Shown piece after piece: positions 1 to 8,795 of a DNA stretch of 64,000 nt; within the stretch, counting starts at the first letter, position 1; each line of letters starts with the position of its first letter. Below the pieces are notes generated by a model. That model searched no databases. It was not told the origin of the DNA and was given only the letters and a program-made list of their open reading frames with translations. The DNA comes from Pelomonas cellulosilytica. Its GTDB lineage: Bacteria > Pseudomonadota > Gammaproteobacteria > Burkholderiales > Burkholderiaceae_C. The DNA is taken from positions 310,001 to 374,000 of the forward strand of contig NZ_JAJTWU010000007.1 of NCBI RefSeq assembly GCF_021353265.1, written 5' to 3'. A program made the position numbers and the translations under genes.

Positions 1-228
1 GGCCACATCAAGATCGCGCGACGGGCCGGCAAGCTGCGCTTCCAGTTCGACCACTGGAGCAGTGAAGTCGCCTTGCGCCGCAACGAAGACGGCACGCAGA
101 GCTACATCACTATCGATCCGGGCGTCGAAGGCATCGAGTTCCTGCGCGACGACAAGGCCGGCGCGCCCACGCTCGTGCTGCGCGACGCGCAGCACGAGTA
201 CCGCTTCGTGGCCCTCAAGCCCAACTGA
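1..228 (+). CDS. Hypothetical protein, 3' end only
   Basis: This is the last 75 codons of a gene that begins before the window; the frame is open from base 1 and stops at TGA 226-228. The visible part is hydrophilic and of mixed charge (it ends in YRFVALKPN), with no membrane segment, cysteine motif or recognisable catalytic motif. I do not recognise the family. It converges on the downstream histidine kinase, and the two stop regions overlap by 14 bp. Confidence 0.6.
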   Translation, partial: GHIKIARRAGKLRFQFDHWSSEVALRRNEDGTQSYITIDPGVEGIEFLRDDKAGAPTLVLRDAQHEYRFVALKPN

Positions 229-1507
229 CGCGCGCCACCAGCCCGCCGCCATCGCGCGGCAGCAGCTGCAATGCGGCCCCTTCCGAGCGCGCGATGCGTT
301 CGACGATGGCCAGGCCCAGCCCGGAGCCGGGCTTGCCGCCGCGCGCCGAGTCGCCGCGCTGGAAGGGTCGCTTCAGCTCGTCGACACGGTCCAGCGCGAT
401 GCCGGGGCCGCGGTCGCGCACCTCGATCCACGCGGCGCCCTGCGTGTCCCCGCAGGCCAGTTCGATGGGCGGCGCGCCGTGGTGCTGCGCATTGACGACG
501 AGGTTGAGCACCAGCCGCCGCAACGCCTGGGGCCGCGCTCGCACCCGCACCTCGGCGCCGTCGGCGAGGCTCGGATGCGGCAGCCCCGGCGCCAGCGCGA
601 TGCACTCGGCGAGGAACTCGCGCAGCCCGATGTCCACCGGCGGCAGATCTTGCTCGGCTGGATGAGCCGCACGCGCGTAGTCGAGGAACTGGGTCAACAG
701 CCCGTCCAGGCCGTGCAGGCTGCGGTCCAGCGTGTCGAGCAGCGCAGGGTCGCCCTGGCCAGCGTCGCGCAGCATCTCGCTGGCCAGGCGGATCTTGGCC
801 AACGGCGTGCGCAGGTCGTGCGATAGCCCGGCCAGCATCAGCAGCCGCTCCTCCTCGTCGCGCGCCAGTGCGGCGGCCATGTCGTTGAAGCCGCGCGCCA
901 GCGCCGCCGTCTCGGCCGGGCCGTCAGTGGGCAGCACGAGGCGCCGCTGACCGTCGCCCACGGCCTTCGTCGCCTCGACGAGACGGGCCAGCGGTCGGTT
1001 GATGCGGCGCTGGATGAGCCAGGCGCCCAGCAGCGCCAGCGCACCGCTGACGGCGCTGGCGATGATCCAGGTTCGCGCGAAGCGATGTGCCGGCTGCACG
1101 GACGGCACGACCAGCCAGAACGGCACGTCGGGCAGCCGCACGGCGATAAGGCCGCCGGGCTCGCGGCGCCAGGCCAGCGCCTCGGGCGGCAGGCCCAGTT
1201 GCGTCGCTAGCTCAGAGAGGTAGCTGCGCTCCAGTAGCGAGGCGCGCGCGCGGCGCGGCCCGTCCATGCCAGAGCCGGCGCGCGCGTTGAAGCGGGCAAC
1301 GAAGCCGGCGCGCTGATCGTCCGGCAGCAGGCTCAGGCCTTCGGCGACGGCCTGCAGGCTGCGCGCCGTCGCCTCCGCCGACTGGCGCAGTCGCGGCTTG
1401 GCGATGAACTGGCCGTAGGCCAGCGCATTGACGATCTGGCCCATGACGATGAGGGCCACGATGAGCCACAGGTTGCGGCCGAACAGCGTGGACAGGCCCA
1501 GTTTCAT
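215..1507 (-). CDS. EnvZ-type sensor histidine kinase
   Basis: A 430-residue inner-membrane sensor kinase that should phosphorylate the regulator encoded just upstream. Two membrane segments (about residues 13-33 and 147-165) flank a periplasmic domain of about 110 residues. A HAMP linker follows, then the H box HDLRTPLAKIR with phospho-acceptor His230, an N box (LVLNLVVNAQHHG) and the ATP-lid motifs DRGPGI and GSGLGLAIV. The frame stays open far upstream, but the start chosen (ATG at 1505-1507) overlaps the regulator's stop by 4 bp, the usual arrangement for a coupled pair. The signal is unknown; osmotic or pH sensing by analogy to EnvZ would only be a guess. Confidence 0.9.
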   Translation of the reverse strand: MKLGLSTLFGRNLWLIVALIVMGQIVNALAYGQFIAKPRLRQSAEATARSLQAVAEGLSLLPDDQRAGFVARFNARAGSGMDGPRRARASLLERSYLSELATQLGLPPEALAWRREPGGLIAVRLPDVPFWLVVPSVQPAHRFARTWIIASAVSGALALLGAWLIQRRINRPLARLVEATKAVGDGQRRLVLPTDGPAETAALARGFNDMAAALARDEEERLLMLAGLSHDLRTPLAKIRLASEMLRDAGQGDPALLDTLDRSLHGLDGLLTQFLDYARAAHPAEQDLPPVDIGLREFLAECIALAPGLPHPSLADGAEVRVRARPQALRRLVLNLVVNAQHHGAPPIELACGDTQGAAWIEVRDRGPGIALDRVDELKRPFQRGDSARGGKPGSGLGLAIVERIARSEGAALQLLPRDGGGLVARVSWA

Positions 1508-2214
1508 CGGCGGTCCGGCTCGGGGATGAACACGTAGCCCAGGCCCCAGACGGTCTGGATGTGGCGCGGTGCACTTGGGTCCACCTCGATGAGCCGGCGC
1601 AGCCGCATGACCTGCACGTCCAGGCTGCGGTCGCTGACGCCGTGGTCCTCGCCATGCGCCATCACCAGCAGCTTCTCGCGGCCCAGCGGCCGGTTGGGCT
1701 GGCTGGCCAGCGCACGCAGCAGCTGGAATTCGACGGTGCTGATCTCCACGGCCTCGCCGTCGCGCTCCAGGCGGCGCTGCGTGGGGTACAGCGTGAACAG
1801 ACCGAAGCTGAGCGGCTCTTCGCCCGCCGGCCCCAGGTGGGCACCGAGCTGATGCTGGCGCCGCACCATGGCCTGAATGCGCGCGAGCAGCTCGCGCGGC
1901 GCAAAGGGCTTGGCCAAGTAGTCGTCGGCGCCCATCTCCAGGCCCAGCACGCGGTCGACGAGGTCGCCGCGGGCGGTGAGCATCAGGATGGGGATGGTCT
2001 CGCCCTGACCGCGCAGCCGGCGGCACAGGCTCAGGCCGTCCTCGCCGGGCATCATCAGGTCCAGCACCAGCACGTCGAAGCGCTCGCGCGACAACAGTTG
2101 GGCGGCGCTGGCAGCGTCGGGCACGGCGCGCACGGCCAGGCCCTGCTCGGTCAGGTAGCGCTGCAGCAGGCCGCGCAGTTCGGCCTCGTCGTCGGCGATC
2201 AGGATGCGGGTCAT
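1504..2214 (-). CDS. OmpR-family response regulator
   Basis: A 236-residue transcription factor: an N-terminal receiver with acidic residues D8/D9, phospho-acceptor Asp52 (LVLDLMMPGEDG) and Lys102 (LAKPF), then a C-terminal winged helix with the usual SDRSLDVQVMRLRRLIE recognition region and a GLGYVF wing. It forms a two-gene operon with the EnvZ-type kinase (4-bp overlap). The close match to OmpR proper suggests control of envelope genes, but the window holds no obvious target next to it; the divergent neighbour is a lipoprotein esterase. Confidence 0.92.
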   Translation of the reverse strand: MTRILIADDEAELRGLLQRYLTEQGLAVRAVPDAASAAQLLSRERFDVLVLDLMMPGEDGLSLCRRLRGQGETIPILMLTARGDLVDRVLGLEMGADDYLAKPFAPRELLARIQAMVRRQHQLGAHLGPAGEEPLSFGLFTLYPTQRRLERDGEAVEISTVEFQLLRALASQPNRPLGREKLLVMAHGEDHGVSDRSLDVQVMRLRRLIEVDPSAPRHIQTVWGLGYVFIPEPDRR

Positions 2215-2357
2215 GGCGCGATGTTAGGGACCGGCACGGTCACCGCCCGCAGGCGAAACGATGACAAACCGTTGCAGCGGCCGTCGCTCGTCAGACACCG
2301 CAAGCACCGCAACCCGCGATGCAACCTTTGGCGCTGGATGCGGTGGCAGCATGCCGC

Positions 2358-3368
2358 ATGACCTCATCCGAGACGATTTCGAGCACCTCCATCGGCCTCG
2401 CTCTGGCCACCAGCCTGCTGATGGCGGCGTGCGGAGGTGGCGGTGGCGGCAGCAGTGGTGACACGGTGACGCCCGCTCCACCCCCGACCGCGACGGACCA
2501 GCTGCTATCCACCACCGTGGCGGGCTATCCGCATGCGGTCAACGTGTACCGCACGGCCGGCGCGCAGCGTGCCATCGTGCTGCTGCACGGCGGCGGCGGC
2601 GACCTGAACGCCGTGGCCTACCAGGTCGGGCTCAATGCCAGCGCCACTGGCACCACGCCGGCCACGATCAACTGGGCCTGGCTGGATGCGAACAAGGTCG
2701 TGCTGGTCGTGCCGCAGGGGCAGCACATCGTGACGAACCCGGGCGCCACGACCTGGAGCAACTATGCGATGACCTCCGGCCAGGATGACAAAGGCTTCCT
2801 GCAGGCGCTGGCCGCCAAGATCCGCAACGAGTACGGGCTGGCCGACGTGACGCTGATGGGCCACTCGATGGGCGGCGCGATGACAAACCGCATGTGGTGC
2901 GAGTCGCCCGCCACGTTCAACCGCTACGTGTCGCTGGCCGGTCCCGCGTCGGCCACCTTCGGCCAGCCCGGCACGCCTTGCGCGCCCGGCGTGGCAGCGC
3001 CGCCCTACATGGGCATCATCGGCGACAGCGACAGCGTCATGCAGACCGCCGGCGCCTGGGAGTCGATGACGTGGAACGTGAGTCCGACGCTGGTACGGTC
3101 ATCCATTGAGGCGTGGGTGAACCCCGTCGTCCTCGGCGAGTTTCATCAGCAGCAGGCGCGCGTCAACCAGGCCTGCGGCGAGTCGCTGGATGCAAGCGGC
3201 TTCACGACCGCAGGCAACGTCGACACGTGGACGAGCTGCAGCGGCAGGATGGTGCTCCGGCGCGTGCGCGGCGCGGACCACGGCGTGGCTTCGCTGGATG
3301 CCCAGATGGGCACGGCGTCAGCGCTGGATGTGATGGATGCGGTGATGCGCTTCGCGATGGCGCATTGA
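2358..3368 (+). CDS. Lipoprotein alpha/beta hydrolase, PHB-depolymerase/feruloyl-esterase-like
   Basis: A 336-residue secreted esterase. The start is placed at ATG 2358 because it directly precedes a lipoprotein signal with lipobox LLMAAC followed by a glycine run; the frame also has an upstream ATG at 2319. An oxyanion-hole region (IVLLHGGGGDLNAV) precedes the nucleophile elbow GHSMGGAMTNRMW, and the catalytic His is probably in RGADHGVASLD near the C-terminus. This order matches the polyhydroxybutyrate depolymerase/LpqC-type esterase group. The substrate is uncertain: extracellular polyester, feruloyl or other short esters are all possible. It is divergent from the OmpR-type regulator, which may control it. 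Confidence 0.75.
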   Translation: MTSSETISSTSIGLALATSLLMAACGGGGGGSSGDTVTPAPPPTATDQLLSTTVAGYPHAVNVYRTAGAQRAIVLLHGGGGDLNAVAYQVGLNASATGTTPATINWAWLDANKVVLVVPQGQHIVTNPGATTWSNYAMTSGQDDKGFLQALAAKIRNEYGLADVTLMGHSMGGAMTNRMWCESPATFNRYVSLAGPASATFGQPGTPCAPGVAAPPYMGIIGDSDSVMQTAGAWESMTWNVSPTLVRSSIEAWVNPVVLGEFHQQQARVNQACGESLDASGFTTAGNVDTWTSCSGRMVLRRVRGADHGVASLDAQMGTASALDVMDAVMRFAMAH

Positions 3369-3424
3369 GCCGGGAGGTCCGGCCGGGTGCGACACCCCGC
3401 ACCGGCGGACACCCGGCATCAGAC

Positions 3425-3772
3425 TCAACGAGTGACGCGATCGGTCTCGAAAGCGATGCGGTCGACCGTGCCGTCCGCGTTGCGGAACAGACGCACGCGG
3501 CGCATGCCGTCGGGGCTGACGATCAGGTCGCTGCTTTCGGCGCGCCAGCTTTGCAGCGGCGGAGCATCGACGCCGACCGAAACGCGGCGAAGACCGACCT
3601 GCACGCTCAGCGTGCGGCCATCGGCGAGCTGGTAGTCGCCCTGGGCTTCACGCAGCATGGCCTGGTCGACGGCGGTGGTGGACTCCTGGGCACGGGCGGG
3701 CGCGGTAAGCGCCGTCAGCGCGAGAGCGATGGCCGGCAGGGTCAGCAGGCGCAGGGTGGTGGGGGTGGTCAT
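3425..3772 (-). CDS. Small exported protein of unknown function
   Basis: A 115-residue protein with a clear signal peptide (MTTPTTLRLLTLPAIALALTA, predicted cleavage after ARA) and a mature part rich in charged residues and short beta-type segments. I do not recognise the family. Start ATG 3770-3772 was preferred over an in-frame upstream start at 3838 because AGGAGT (3782-3787, reverse strand) lies 9 bases before it and the signal peptide begins there. A sigma-54 promoter lies about 55 bp upstream, unusual for so small a gene and pointing to nitrogen, carbon or envelope-stress control. It converges on the esterase gene. Confidence 0.7.
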   Translation of the reverse strand: MTTPTTLRLLTLPAIALALTALTAPARAQESTTAVDQAMLREAQGDYQLADGRTLSVQVGLRRVSVGVDAPPLQSWRAESSDLIVSPDGMRRVRLFRNADGTVDRIAFETDRVTR

Positions 3773-3826
3773 GGTGGGGGTACTCCTGTAATGCACCGAA
3801 GCCAGTCGCCTCGGCGTTTCTATTAG

Positions 3827-3842
3827 TGCAAACCCCATGCCA
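3827..3842 (-). promoter_or_regulatory. Sigma-54 (RpoN) promoter
   Basis: On the reverse strand the site reads TGGCATGGGGTTTGCA, preceded by C. This matches the RpoN consensus YTGGCAYG-N4-TTGCW, including the -24 GG and -12 GC at correct spacing. Transcription would start about 12 bases past the GC, near 3816, giving a leader of about 45 bases with a ribosome site before ATG 3772. Confidence 0.65.
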
Positions 3843-4000
3843 GCCCTAAACGCCGAATTTCAACCAGGGTTTGCCCCAGGTTTGGGCTGATTTACCGTTG
3901 TCACGCGCCTCATTTGGGCTTCATGCCTCGTCCTGGCGCCTGCCCGGGCTCGCGGCGGCTGTCGCCTGATCGCACATCCAGCGCGTGAGCGCCCCGGCCT

Positions 4001-4612
4001 TCAACGCCCGGCGAGCAGCGTGGCCACCTCGGCGGCCGAGCGCACGCCCAGCTTGGCAAACACGCGCGCGCGATGGACCTCGACGGTGCGCACCGACACG
4101 TGCAGCTCGTCGGCGATGACTTTGTTGAGCTTGCCGGCGGCCACGCGGGTCATGACTTCGTGCTCGCGCTCGGTCAGGCTGGCCAGCCGCGCGCTGCGCT
4201 CGGCCGCCTGGGCACCCTCGGCCTGCATCGCGGCGTCCACGGCCAGCGCCTGTTCCAGGCGATCGGCCAGTGCGTTGTCGCTGTATGGCTTTTCGAGGAA
4301 GTCGAAGGCGCCCTTCTTCAGCGCCTCGACAACCATCGGGATGTCGCCATGCCCGGTCAGGAACAGCACCGGGTTGCGCAGCCGGCGCACGAGCAGCTCG
4401 TCATGCAGCCGCGTGCCGCTCATCGGCTCCATGCGCACGTCGAGCAGGAAGACACCCTTCGGCGGCCCTCCTTGCGGCATCTCGCGGTCCAGCGCATCAA
4501 GCAGCGCCGGGCCGCTGTCGAAGGCCCGCACCGAGAGGCCACGGGAGCGCAGCAGGAAGGCCAGCGCGTCGCGCACGCCGGGGTCGTCGTCGACAAGATG
4601 GACGGTGCTCAT
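4001..4612 (-). CDS. dctR: FixJ-family response regulator (TRAP locus)
   Basis: A 203-residue regulator: a receiver with DDD at positions 8-10 and phospho-acceptor Asp58 (FLLDVRMEPMSG), conserved Lys in LEKPYSD, then a LuxR-type helix-turn-helix (LTEREHEVMTRVAAGKLNKVIADELHVSVRTVEVHRARVF, quoted in part as LTEREHEVM and SVRTVEVHRARV). Members of this group next to PAS sensor kinases and TRAP genes, such as DctR of Rhodobacter, switch on dicarboxylate uptake. It lies 51 bp downstream of the kinase on the same strand. The symbol follows context and family, not direct proof of the substrate. Confidence 0.8.
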   Translation of the reverse strand: MSTVHLVDDDPGVRDALAFLLRSRGLSVRAFDSGPALLDALDREMPQGGPPKGVFLLDVRMEPMSGTRLHDELLVRRLRNPVLFLTGHGDIPMVVEALKKGAFDFLEKPYSDNALADRLEQALAVDAAMQAEGAQAAERSARLASLTEREHEVMTRVAAGKLNKVIADELHVSVRTVEVHRARVFAKLGVRSAAEVATLLAGR

Positions 4613-4663
4613 GGGTTCGTGCGATGAAGGCGCGAGGCGGGGCGGACAACGGTGAAATCCACG

Positions 4664-6559
4664 TCAGGCATGGACGGTCTCCCGCTCCAGTGGCAGGCTG
4701 AACGAGAACAGCGCACCGCCGCCGGGCGCCTCGCCAGCGTCCAGCACTCCCTGGTGGGCCTCGACGATGGAGCGGCAGATGGCCAGGCCCATGCCCATGC
4801 CGTCGGCCTTGGTGGAATAGAACGGCGCGCAGAGCTGGTCCACGCGCCGGCCGGCGAGGCCGGGGCCGTTGTCCTGCACGTCTACGCGCACGAAGTCGCC
4901 GGCCACACGGCTGCTGACGACGATGCGCCGGCCGCCGTCGCGCGCCTGCAGTGCATCGGCCGCGTTGCGCACCAAGTTGATGACAACCTGCTCGATGAGC
5001 ACCGCATCGGCCAGCACCGGCGGCACGCCAGGCGCCAATATCACGTCCAGCGTGACGCCGCGGCGCCGGCAATCGCGCTTGAGCAGGTCGATGGCGGCGG
5101 TGATGACGTCGTGCAGGTCGCAAGGCTCATGGCGCGGCTCGCGGCGGGTCAGGAACTCGCGGATGCGCGCGACGATGCGGCCGGCGTGCTCGGCCTGCTG
5201 GCCCAGTCGCTTCAGCGCGCCGAGCACGAGGTCGTCCTGAACGCCCAGCTTGGCCAGTGAATTGGCGATGCCGGCGTTGTAGCTGGCGATGGCCGTCAGC
5301 GGCTGGTTCAGCTCATGGGCCAGCGTGGAGGCCACCTCGCCCAGCATCGTCAGCCGCGCGTTGTGGGCCAGCGTCTCCACTTGGCGGCGCTCGCGCTCTT
5401 CCAGCCGCTTGCGCTCCGTGATGTCGATGATGCTGCCCATCCAGCCAATCTGCCGGCCGCCGGCGTCCACCAGCGGCGACTCGAACACCATCACGTCCAG
5501 CATGCGGCCGGAGCTGTGACGCCAGCGCGCCTCGTAGCCTTCGCGCGGCGCCTGCCCGGCAAGGTTGCGGCGGTTGCGCTCGGCCACCTCGGCCAGCGCA
5601 TCCGGCGGCCAGTAGGGCATTGGCGGCAGCAGGCCCACCAGTTGGTCGGCGGCCAGTCCCACCATGTCGCAGAAGGTGCGGTTCACATACAGCAGTCGGC
5701 CGTCGAAGTCGCGCGCGCGCAGCGCTACCAGCGCTGAGTCCTCCATCGCCCGGCGCCAGGCGGCCTCGGTGCGGCCGGACACCTCGGCGCGCTCCACCTG
5801 CCGCATCTGCCGGCGGATCAGCCAGCTCGCCACGGCGATCAGAGGCAGGAAGCCGGCCACCAGCACCCAGGCCAGCGGCCGCACGCCGTTGGTGGCAGGG
5901 TCCCGCAGCGTCAGCTCCAGCGCCGCGTCGGTCAGCGTCACCTGCGTCAGCGGGCTGGCGCGCAGCGGGCCGGTCAGCGCCACGCGGTAGCTGGGCCGCT
6001 GCCCCTGGGCGGCACGCATCGGCGAATCGGTGTTGGAGGCGATGACCTGGTCGGCACTGTCGACGAGCTGAACGTCGTACTTGCGCGCCAGCCACCACGG
6101 CACGCCGCGCTTGAGCAGCAGGGACGGCGCGTAGCGCACCACCAGCACGCCATCCGGCGCGACGCGCGCGGTCAAGTGAAGCGACAGCCCGTCGTCCGGA
6201 TGCGCGGCTTCGGCCTCCTCGGGCACTTCCGCGAGCACGCGATTGCGGGCGTCGAGCCAGGTGACGGACTGCCACAGCCGCCTCAGGCCCGCGTTGACCT
6301 CCGGATGCGCAGCCAGCACCGCGTCGCTGGGCACTTGGCCGGCCAGCGCGGTGGCGAGCTGGCGCAGATGCAGCTGCTCGTCGTCGATGCGGTCACGCAG
6401 CTGGGCCTCGGTGCTGAGGGCGTCGGAAATCAGCGTCTGGCGCTGCTGCTCCTGCTCGTCACTCTCGTTGGACCGCACCCAGGCCAGCACGCCGCCCACA
6501 AAGACGAGCGACAGGCCCAGCGGCGCCAGCCACAGGCTGCGGGTCAGCAAATTGCGCAT
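4664..6559 (-). CDS. dctS: DctS/DctB-type PAS sensor histidine kinase
   Basis: A 631-residue membrane sensor. Transmembrane segments at about residues 8-28 and 229-247 enclose a large periplasmic domain that should read the external carboxylate. A cytoplasmic PAS domain (about 268-385, ending in MGSIIDITERKR) follows, then a H box AHELNQPLTAIASY with His415, an N box (VVINLVRNAADAL) and ATP-binding motifs DNGPGL and GMGMGLAI. The H-box type (HELNQPL) is that of DctB, DctS and FixL. With the FixJ-family regulator it should sense substrate for the divergent TRAP transporter. The exact ligand is not readable from the sequence. Confidence 0.85.
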   Translation of the reverse strand: MRNLLTRSLWLAPLGLSLVFVGGVLAWVRSNESDEQEQQRQTLISDALSTEAQLRDRIDDEQLHLRQLATALAGQVPSDAVLAAHPEVNAGLRRLWQSVTWLDARNRVLAEVPEEAEAAHPDDGLSLHLTARVAPDGVLVVRYAPSLLLKRGVPWWLARKYDVQLVDSADQVIASNTDSPMRAAQGQRPSYRVALTGPLRASPLTQVTLTDAALELTLRDPATNGVRPLAWVLVAGFLPLIAVASWLIRRQMRQVERAEVSGRTEAAWRRAMEDSALVALRARDFDGRLLYVNRTFCDMVGLAADQLVGLLPPMPYWPPDALAEVAERNRRNLAGQAPREGYEARWRHSSGRMLDVMVFESPLVDAGGRQIGWMGSIIDITERKRLEERERRQVETLAHNARLTMLGEVASTLAHELNQPLTAIASYNAGIANSLAKLGVQDDLVLGALKRLGQQAEHAGRIVARIREFLTRREPRHEPCDLHDVITAAIDLLKRDCRRRGVTLDVILAPGVPPVLADAVLIEQVVINLVRNAADALQARDGGRRIVVSSRVAGDFVRVDVQDNGPGLAGRRVDQLCAPFYSTKADGMGMGLAICRSIVEAHQGVLDAGEAPGGGALFSFSLPLERETVHA

Positions 6560-6594
6560 AACCGCAGTCTAAGAACGCGGCGCACGGTTCGAAA

Positions 6595-6608
6595 TGTGGA
6601 ACTCCACA
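6595..6608. promoter_or_regulatory. Palindrome upstream of dctP, candidate DctR operator
   Basis: TGTGGAACTCCACA is a perfect 6-2-6 inverted repeat lying between the divergent sensor kinase and the first dctP, 57 bp before the TTG start proposed for dctP. The position suits an activator site for the FixJ-type regulator. This is inference from symmetry and location only. Confidence 0.35.
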
Positions 6609-6665
6609 ACTACCGGCCGGGTGAGGCCACCGGAAGAATCGCGGCCAAACATTCGGAGACATCTC

Positions 6666-7676
6666 TTGGCCCATCCCTTGGCCTCCTGGCCCCGCCGCCT
6701 GCTGCTGGCTGCCGCGTTCGCGCTACCCCTGGCCGTGCAGGCCGAGTCGCCCATCATCATCAAGTTCAGCCACGTCGTGGCGGCCGACACGCCCAAGGGC
6801 CGGGCCGTGCAGCGCTTCAAGGAAGAAGCCGAGAAGCGCACCGCCGGCCGCGTGAAGGTGGAGGTCTACCCCAACAGCCAGCTCTACAAGGACAAGGAAG
6901 AGCTGGAGGCGCTGCAGCTCGGCTCGGTGCAGATGCTGGCGCCATCACTGTCCAAGTTCGGGCCGCTCGGCGCCAAGCAGTTCGAGATGTTCGACCTGCC
7001 CTACCTGTTCACGAGCGAGCAGCAGTTCCTGCGCGTCACCGGCGGCCCCATCGGCCAGGAGCTAATGGCCACGCTGGAGAACAAGGGCATCCACGGCCTG
7101 GCGTTCTGGAGCGGCGGCTTCCACGTGTTCTCGGCCAACAAGCCGGTGCTCAAACCCGCCGACCTGCGCGGGCTGAAGATGCGCATCCCCAGCTCCAAGG
7201 TGCTGGAGGCCAGCCTGCGCCTGATGGGCGCGCTGCCGCAGACGCTGCCGTTCTCCGAGGTCTACCAGGCGCTGCAGACCGGCGTAGTGGACGGCACCGA
7301 AAACATCCTGTCGAGCTATACCTCGCAGAAGTACTTTGAGGTGCAGAAGCACATCACGCTGACCAACCACACGCACACCGGCTACGCCGCCATCGTCAAC
7401 AAGAAGTTCTGGGACGGCCTGCCGGCCGACATCCGCGCGGCACTGACCGAGGCGATGAAGCAGGCGTCCGACTACGAGCTGCAGCAGGTGACGCAGGAGA
7501 ACCAGGACGCCCTGGCCGCGCTGCGCAAGAACCAGCGCGTGCAGGTGCACGACCTGACGGACGCCGAGCGCGACCTGTGGCGCACGACGCTGCTGCCCGT
7601 GCACAAGGAGATGGAAGCGCGCATCGGCGGCGGGCTGCTCAGCCGCGTCTACCAGGCCGCCGGCGCTGCGAAGTGA
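6666..7676 (+). CDS. dctP: TRAP transporter periplasmic binding protein, DctP (copy 1)
   Basis: A 336-residue solute receptor that delivers a carboxylate to DctQM. I chose TTG 6666 because GGAGA (6655-6659) lies 6 bases before it and a signal peptide starts at once (WPRRLLLAAAFALPLAVQA, then mature ES). The in-frame ATG at 6594 has no ribosome site and would put a hydrophilic tail before the signal. Family motifs are visible: IIIKFSHVVAADTPKG at the mature N-terminus, FFDLPYLF-type FDLPYLF, LRGLKMRIPSSKVLE with the ligand-binding Arg, and QALQTGVVDGTEN. It is closely similar along its whole length to the next gene, so the pair arose by tandem duplication. Confidence 0.88.
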   Translation: MAHPLASWPRRLLLAAAFALPLAVQAESPIIIKFSHVVAADTPKGRAVQRFKEEAEKRTAGRVKVEVYPNSQLYKDKEELEALQLGSVQMLAPSLSKFGPLGAKQFEMFDLPYLFTSEQQFLRVTGGPIGQELMATLENKGIHGLAFWSGGFHVFSANKPVLKPADLRGLKMRIPSSKVLEASLRLMGALPQTLPFSEVYQALQTGVVDGTENILSSYTSQKYFEVQKHITLTNHTHTGYAAIVNKKFWDGLPADIRAALTEAMKQASDYELQQVTQENQDALAALRKNQRVQVHDLTDAERDLWRTTLLPVHKEMEARIGGGLLSRVYQAAGAAK

Positions 7677-7728
7677 CAGCCGCGACACGACAGCCATCCA
7701 CCGTGTTCCAACAACAAGGAGACAGACC

Positions 7729-8748
7729 ATGAAGTTCCTGACCCGACGCGCCAGCCTCGCACTGGCAGCCCTGCTGACCCTGCCCGCACTGACGACACCC
7801 GCCCAGGCCCAGGCGCCCATCGTCATCAAGTTCAGCCACGTCGTGGCGCCCGACACGCCCAAGGGCAAGGGCGCCCAGCGCTTCAAGGAGCTGGCCGAGC
7901 AGCGCACCAACGGCCGCGTGAAGGTCGAGGTCTACCCGAACAGCCAGCTCTACAAGGACAAGGAAGAGATGGAGGCGCTGCAGCTGGGCTCGGTCCAGAT
8001 GCTGGCCCCGTCGCTCGCCAAGTTCGGCCCGCTGGGCGCCAAGGAATTCGAGGTCTTCGACCTGCCCTTCCTGTTCAAGGACACCGCCGCATTCCGCGCC
8101 ATCACCGAAGGACCGCTGGGCGCCGAGCTGTTCAAGAAGCTGGAGCCCAAGGGCATCAAGGGCCTTGCCTACTGGGACAACGGCTTCCACATCATGAGCG
8201 CCAACAAGCCACTGCACAACGTGGCGGACTTCAAGGGCATGAAGATGCGCATCCAGTCCAGCAAGGTGCTGGACGCGCAGATGCGCGCGCTCGGCGCGAT
8301 CCCGCAGGTCATGGCCTTCAGCGAGCTCTACCAGGCGCTGCAGACCGGCGTCGTGGACGGCACGGAGGGCGTGCCGAGCAACTTCTACACGCAGAAGATC
8401 TACGAAGTGCAGAAGCACATGACGCTGTCCAACCACGGGCACCTGGCCTACGCGGTCATCGTCAACAAGAAGTTCTGGGACGGCCTGCCGGCGGACATCC
8501 GCACCGCGCTGGAAGGCGCCATCAAGGACGCCACGCTCTACGCCAACGCGATCGCCGCGACCGAGAACGCGGCAGCCCTCGACAAGATCAAGTCCAGCGG
8601 CCGCGTGACGGTCTACACGCCGACGCCGGCCGAGATCAACGAATGGAAGAAGGCGCTGATGCCCGTCCACAAGGAGATGGAATCGCGCGTCGGCAAGGCG
8701 ACCGTCGAGGCTGCCTACAAGGCGGCCGGCTTCGTGGCGCCGAAATAA
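7729..8748 (+). CDS. dctP: TRAP transporter periplasmic binding protein, DctP (copy 2)
   Basis: A 339-residue second receptor with signal peptide (cut after TTPAQA) and mature start QAPIVIKFSHVVAPDTPKG. Ribosome site AAGGAGACAG sits a few bases before ATG 7729. It shares nearly all motifs with copy 1 (VEVYPNSQLYKDKEE, MLAPSL.KFGPLGAK, MKMRIQSSKVLD, YQALQTGVVDGTE, VNKKFWDGLPADIR). The main differences lie in the hinge and C-terminal third, where ligand preference may have changed. Only one DctQ/DctM pair follows, so both receptors probably feed the same membrane unit. Confidence 0.92.
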   Translation: MKFLTRRASLALAALLTLPALTTPAQAQAPIVIKFSHVVAPDTPKGKGAQRFKELAEQRTNGRVKVEVYPNSQLYKDKEEMEALQLGSVQMLAPSLAKFGPLGAKEFEVFDLPFLFKDTAAFRAITEGPLGAELFKKLEPKGIKGLAYWDNGFHIMSANKPLHNVADFKGMKMRIQSSKVLDAQMRALGAIPQVMAFSELYQALQTGVVDGTEGVPSNFYTQKIYEVQKHMTLSNHGHLAYAVIVNKKFWDGLPADIRTALEGAIKDATLYANAIAATENAAALDKIKSSGRVTVYTPTPAEINEWKKALMPVHKEMESRVGKATVEAAYKAAGFVAPK

Positions 8749-8773
8749 GCCCACGTACCGGCTGACGCCGGCA

Positions 8774-8795
8774 CCCCAAGGGGGCAAGCCAGCGG
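8774..8795 (+). repeat. C-run/G-run palindrome (REP-like), copy between dctP and dctQ
   Basis: CCCCAAGGGGGC followed by AAGCCAGCGG, with a second small hairpin GCCAG-CGGA-CTGGC overlapping it. It belongs to a loose family also seen at 32078, 41897, 51991 and 55285. It lies in the 122-bp gap between dctP copy 2 and dctQ and could affect the amount of receptor relative to membrane subunits by stabilising the upstream message. Confidence 0.4.
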
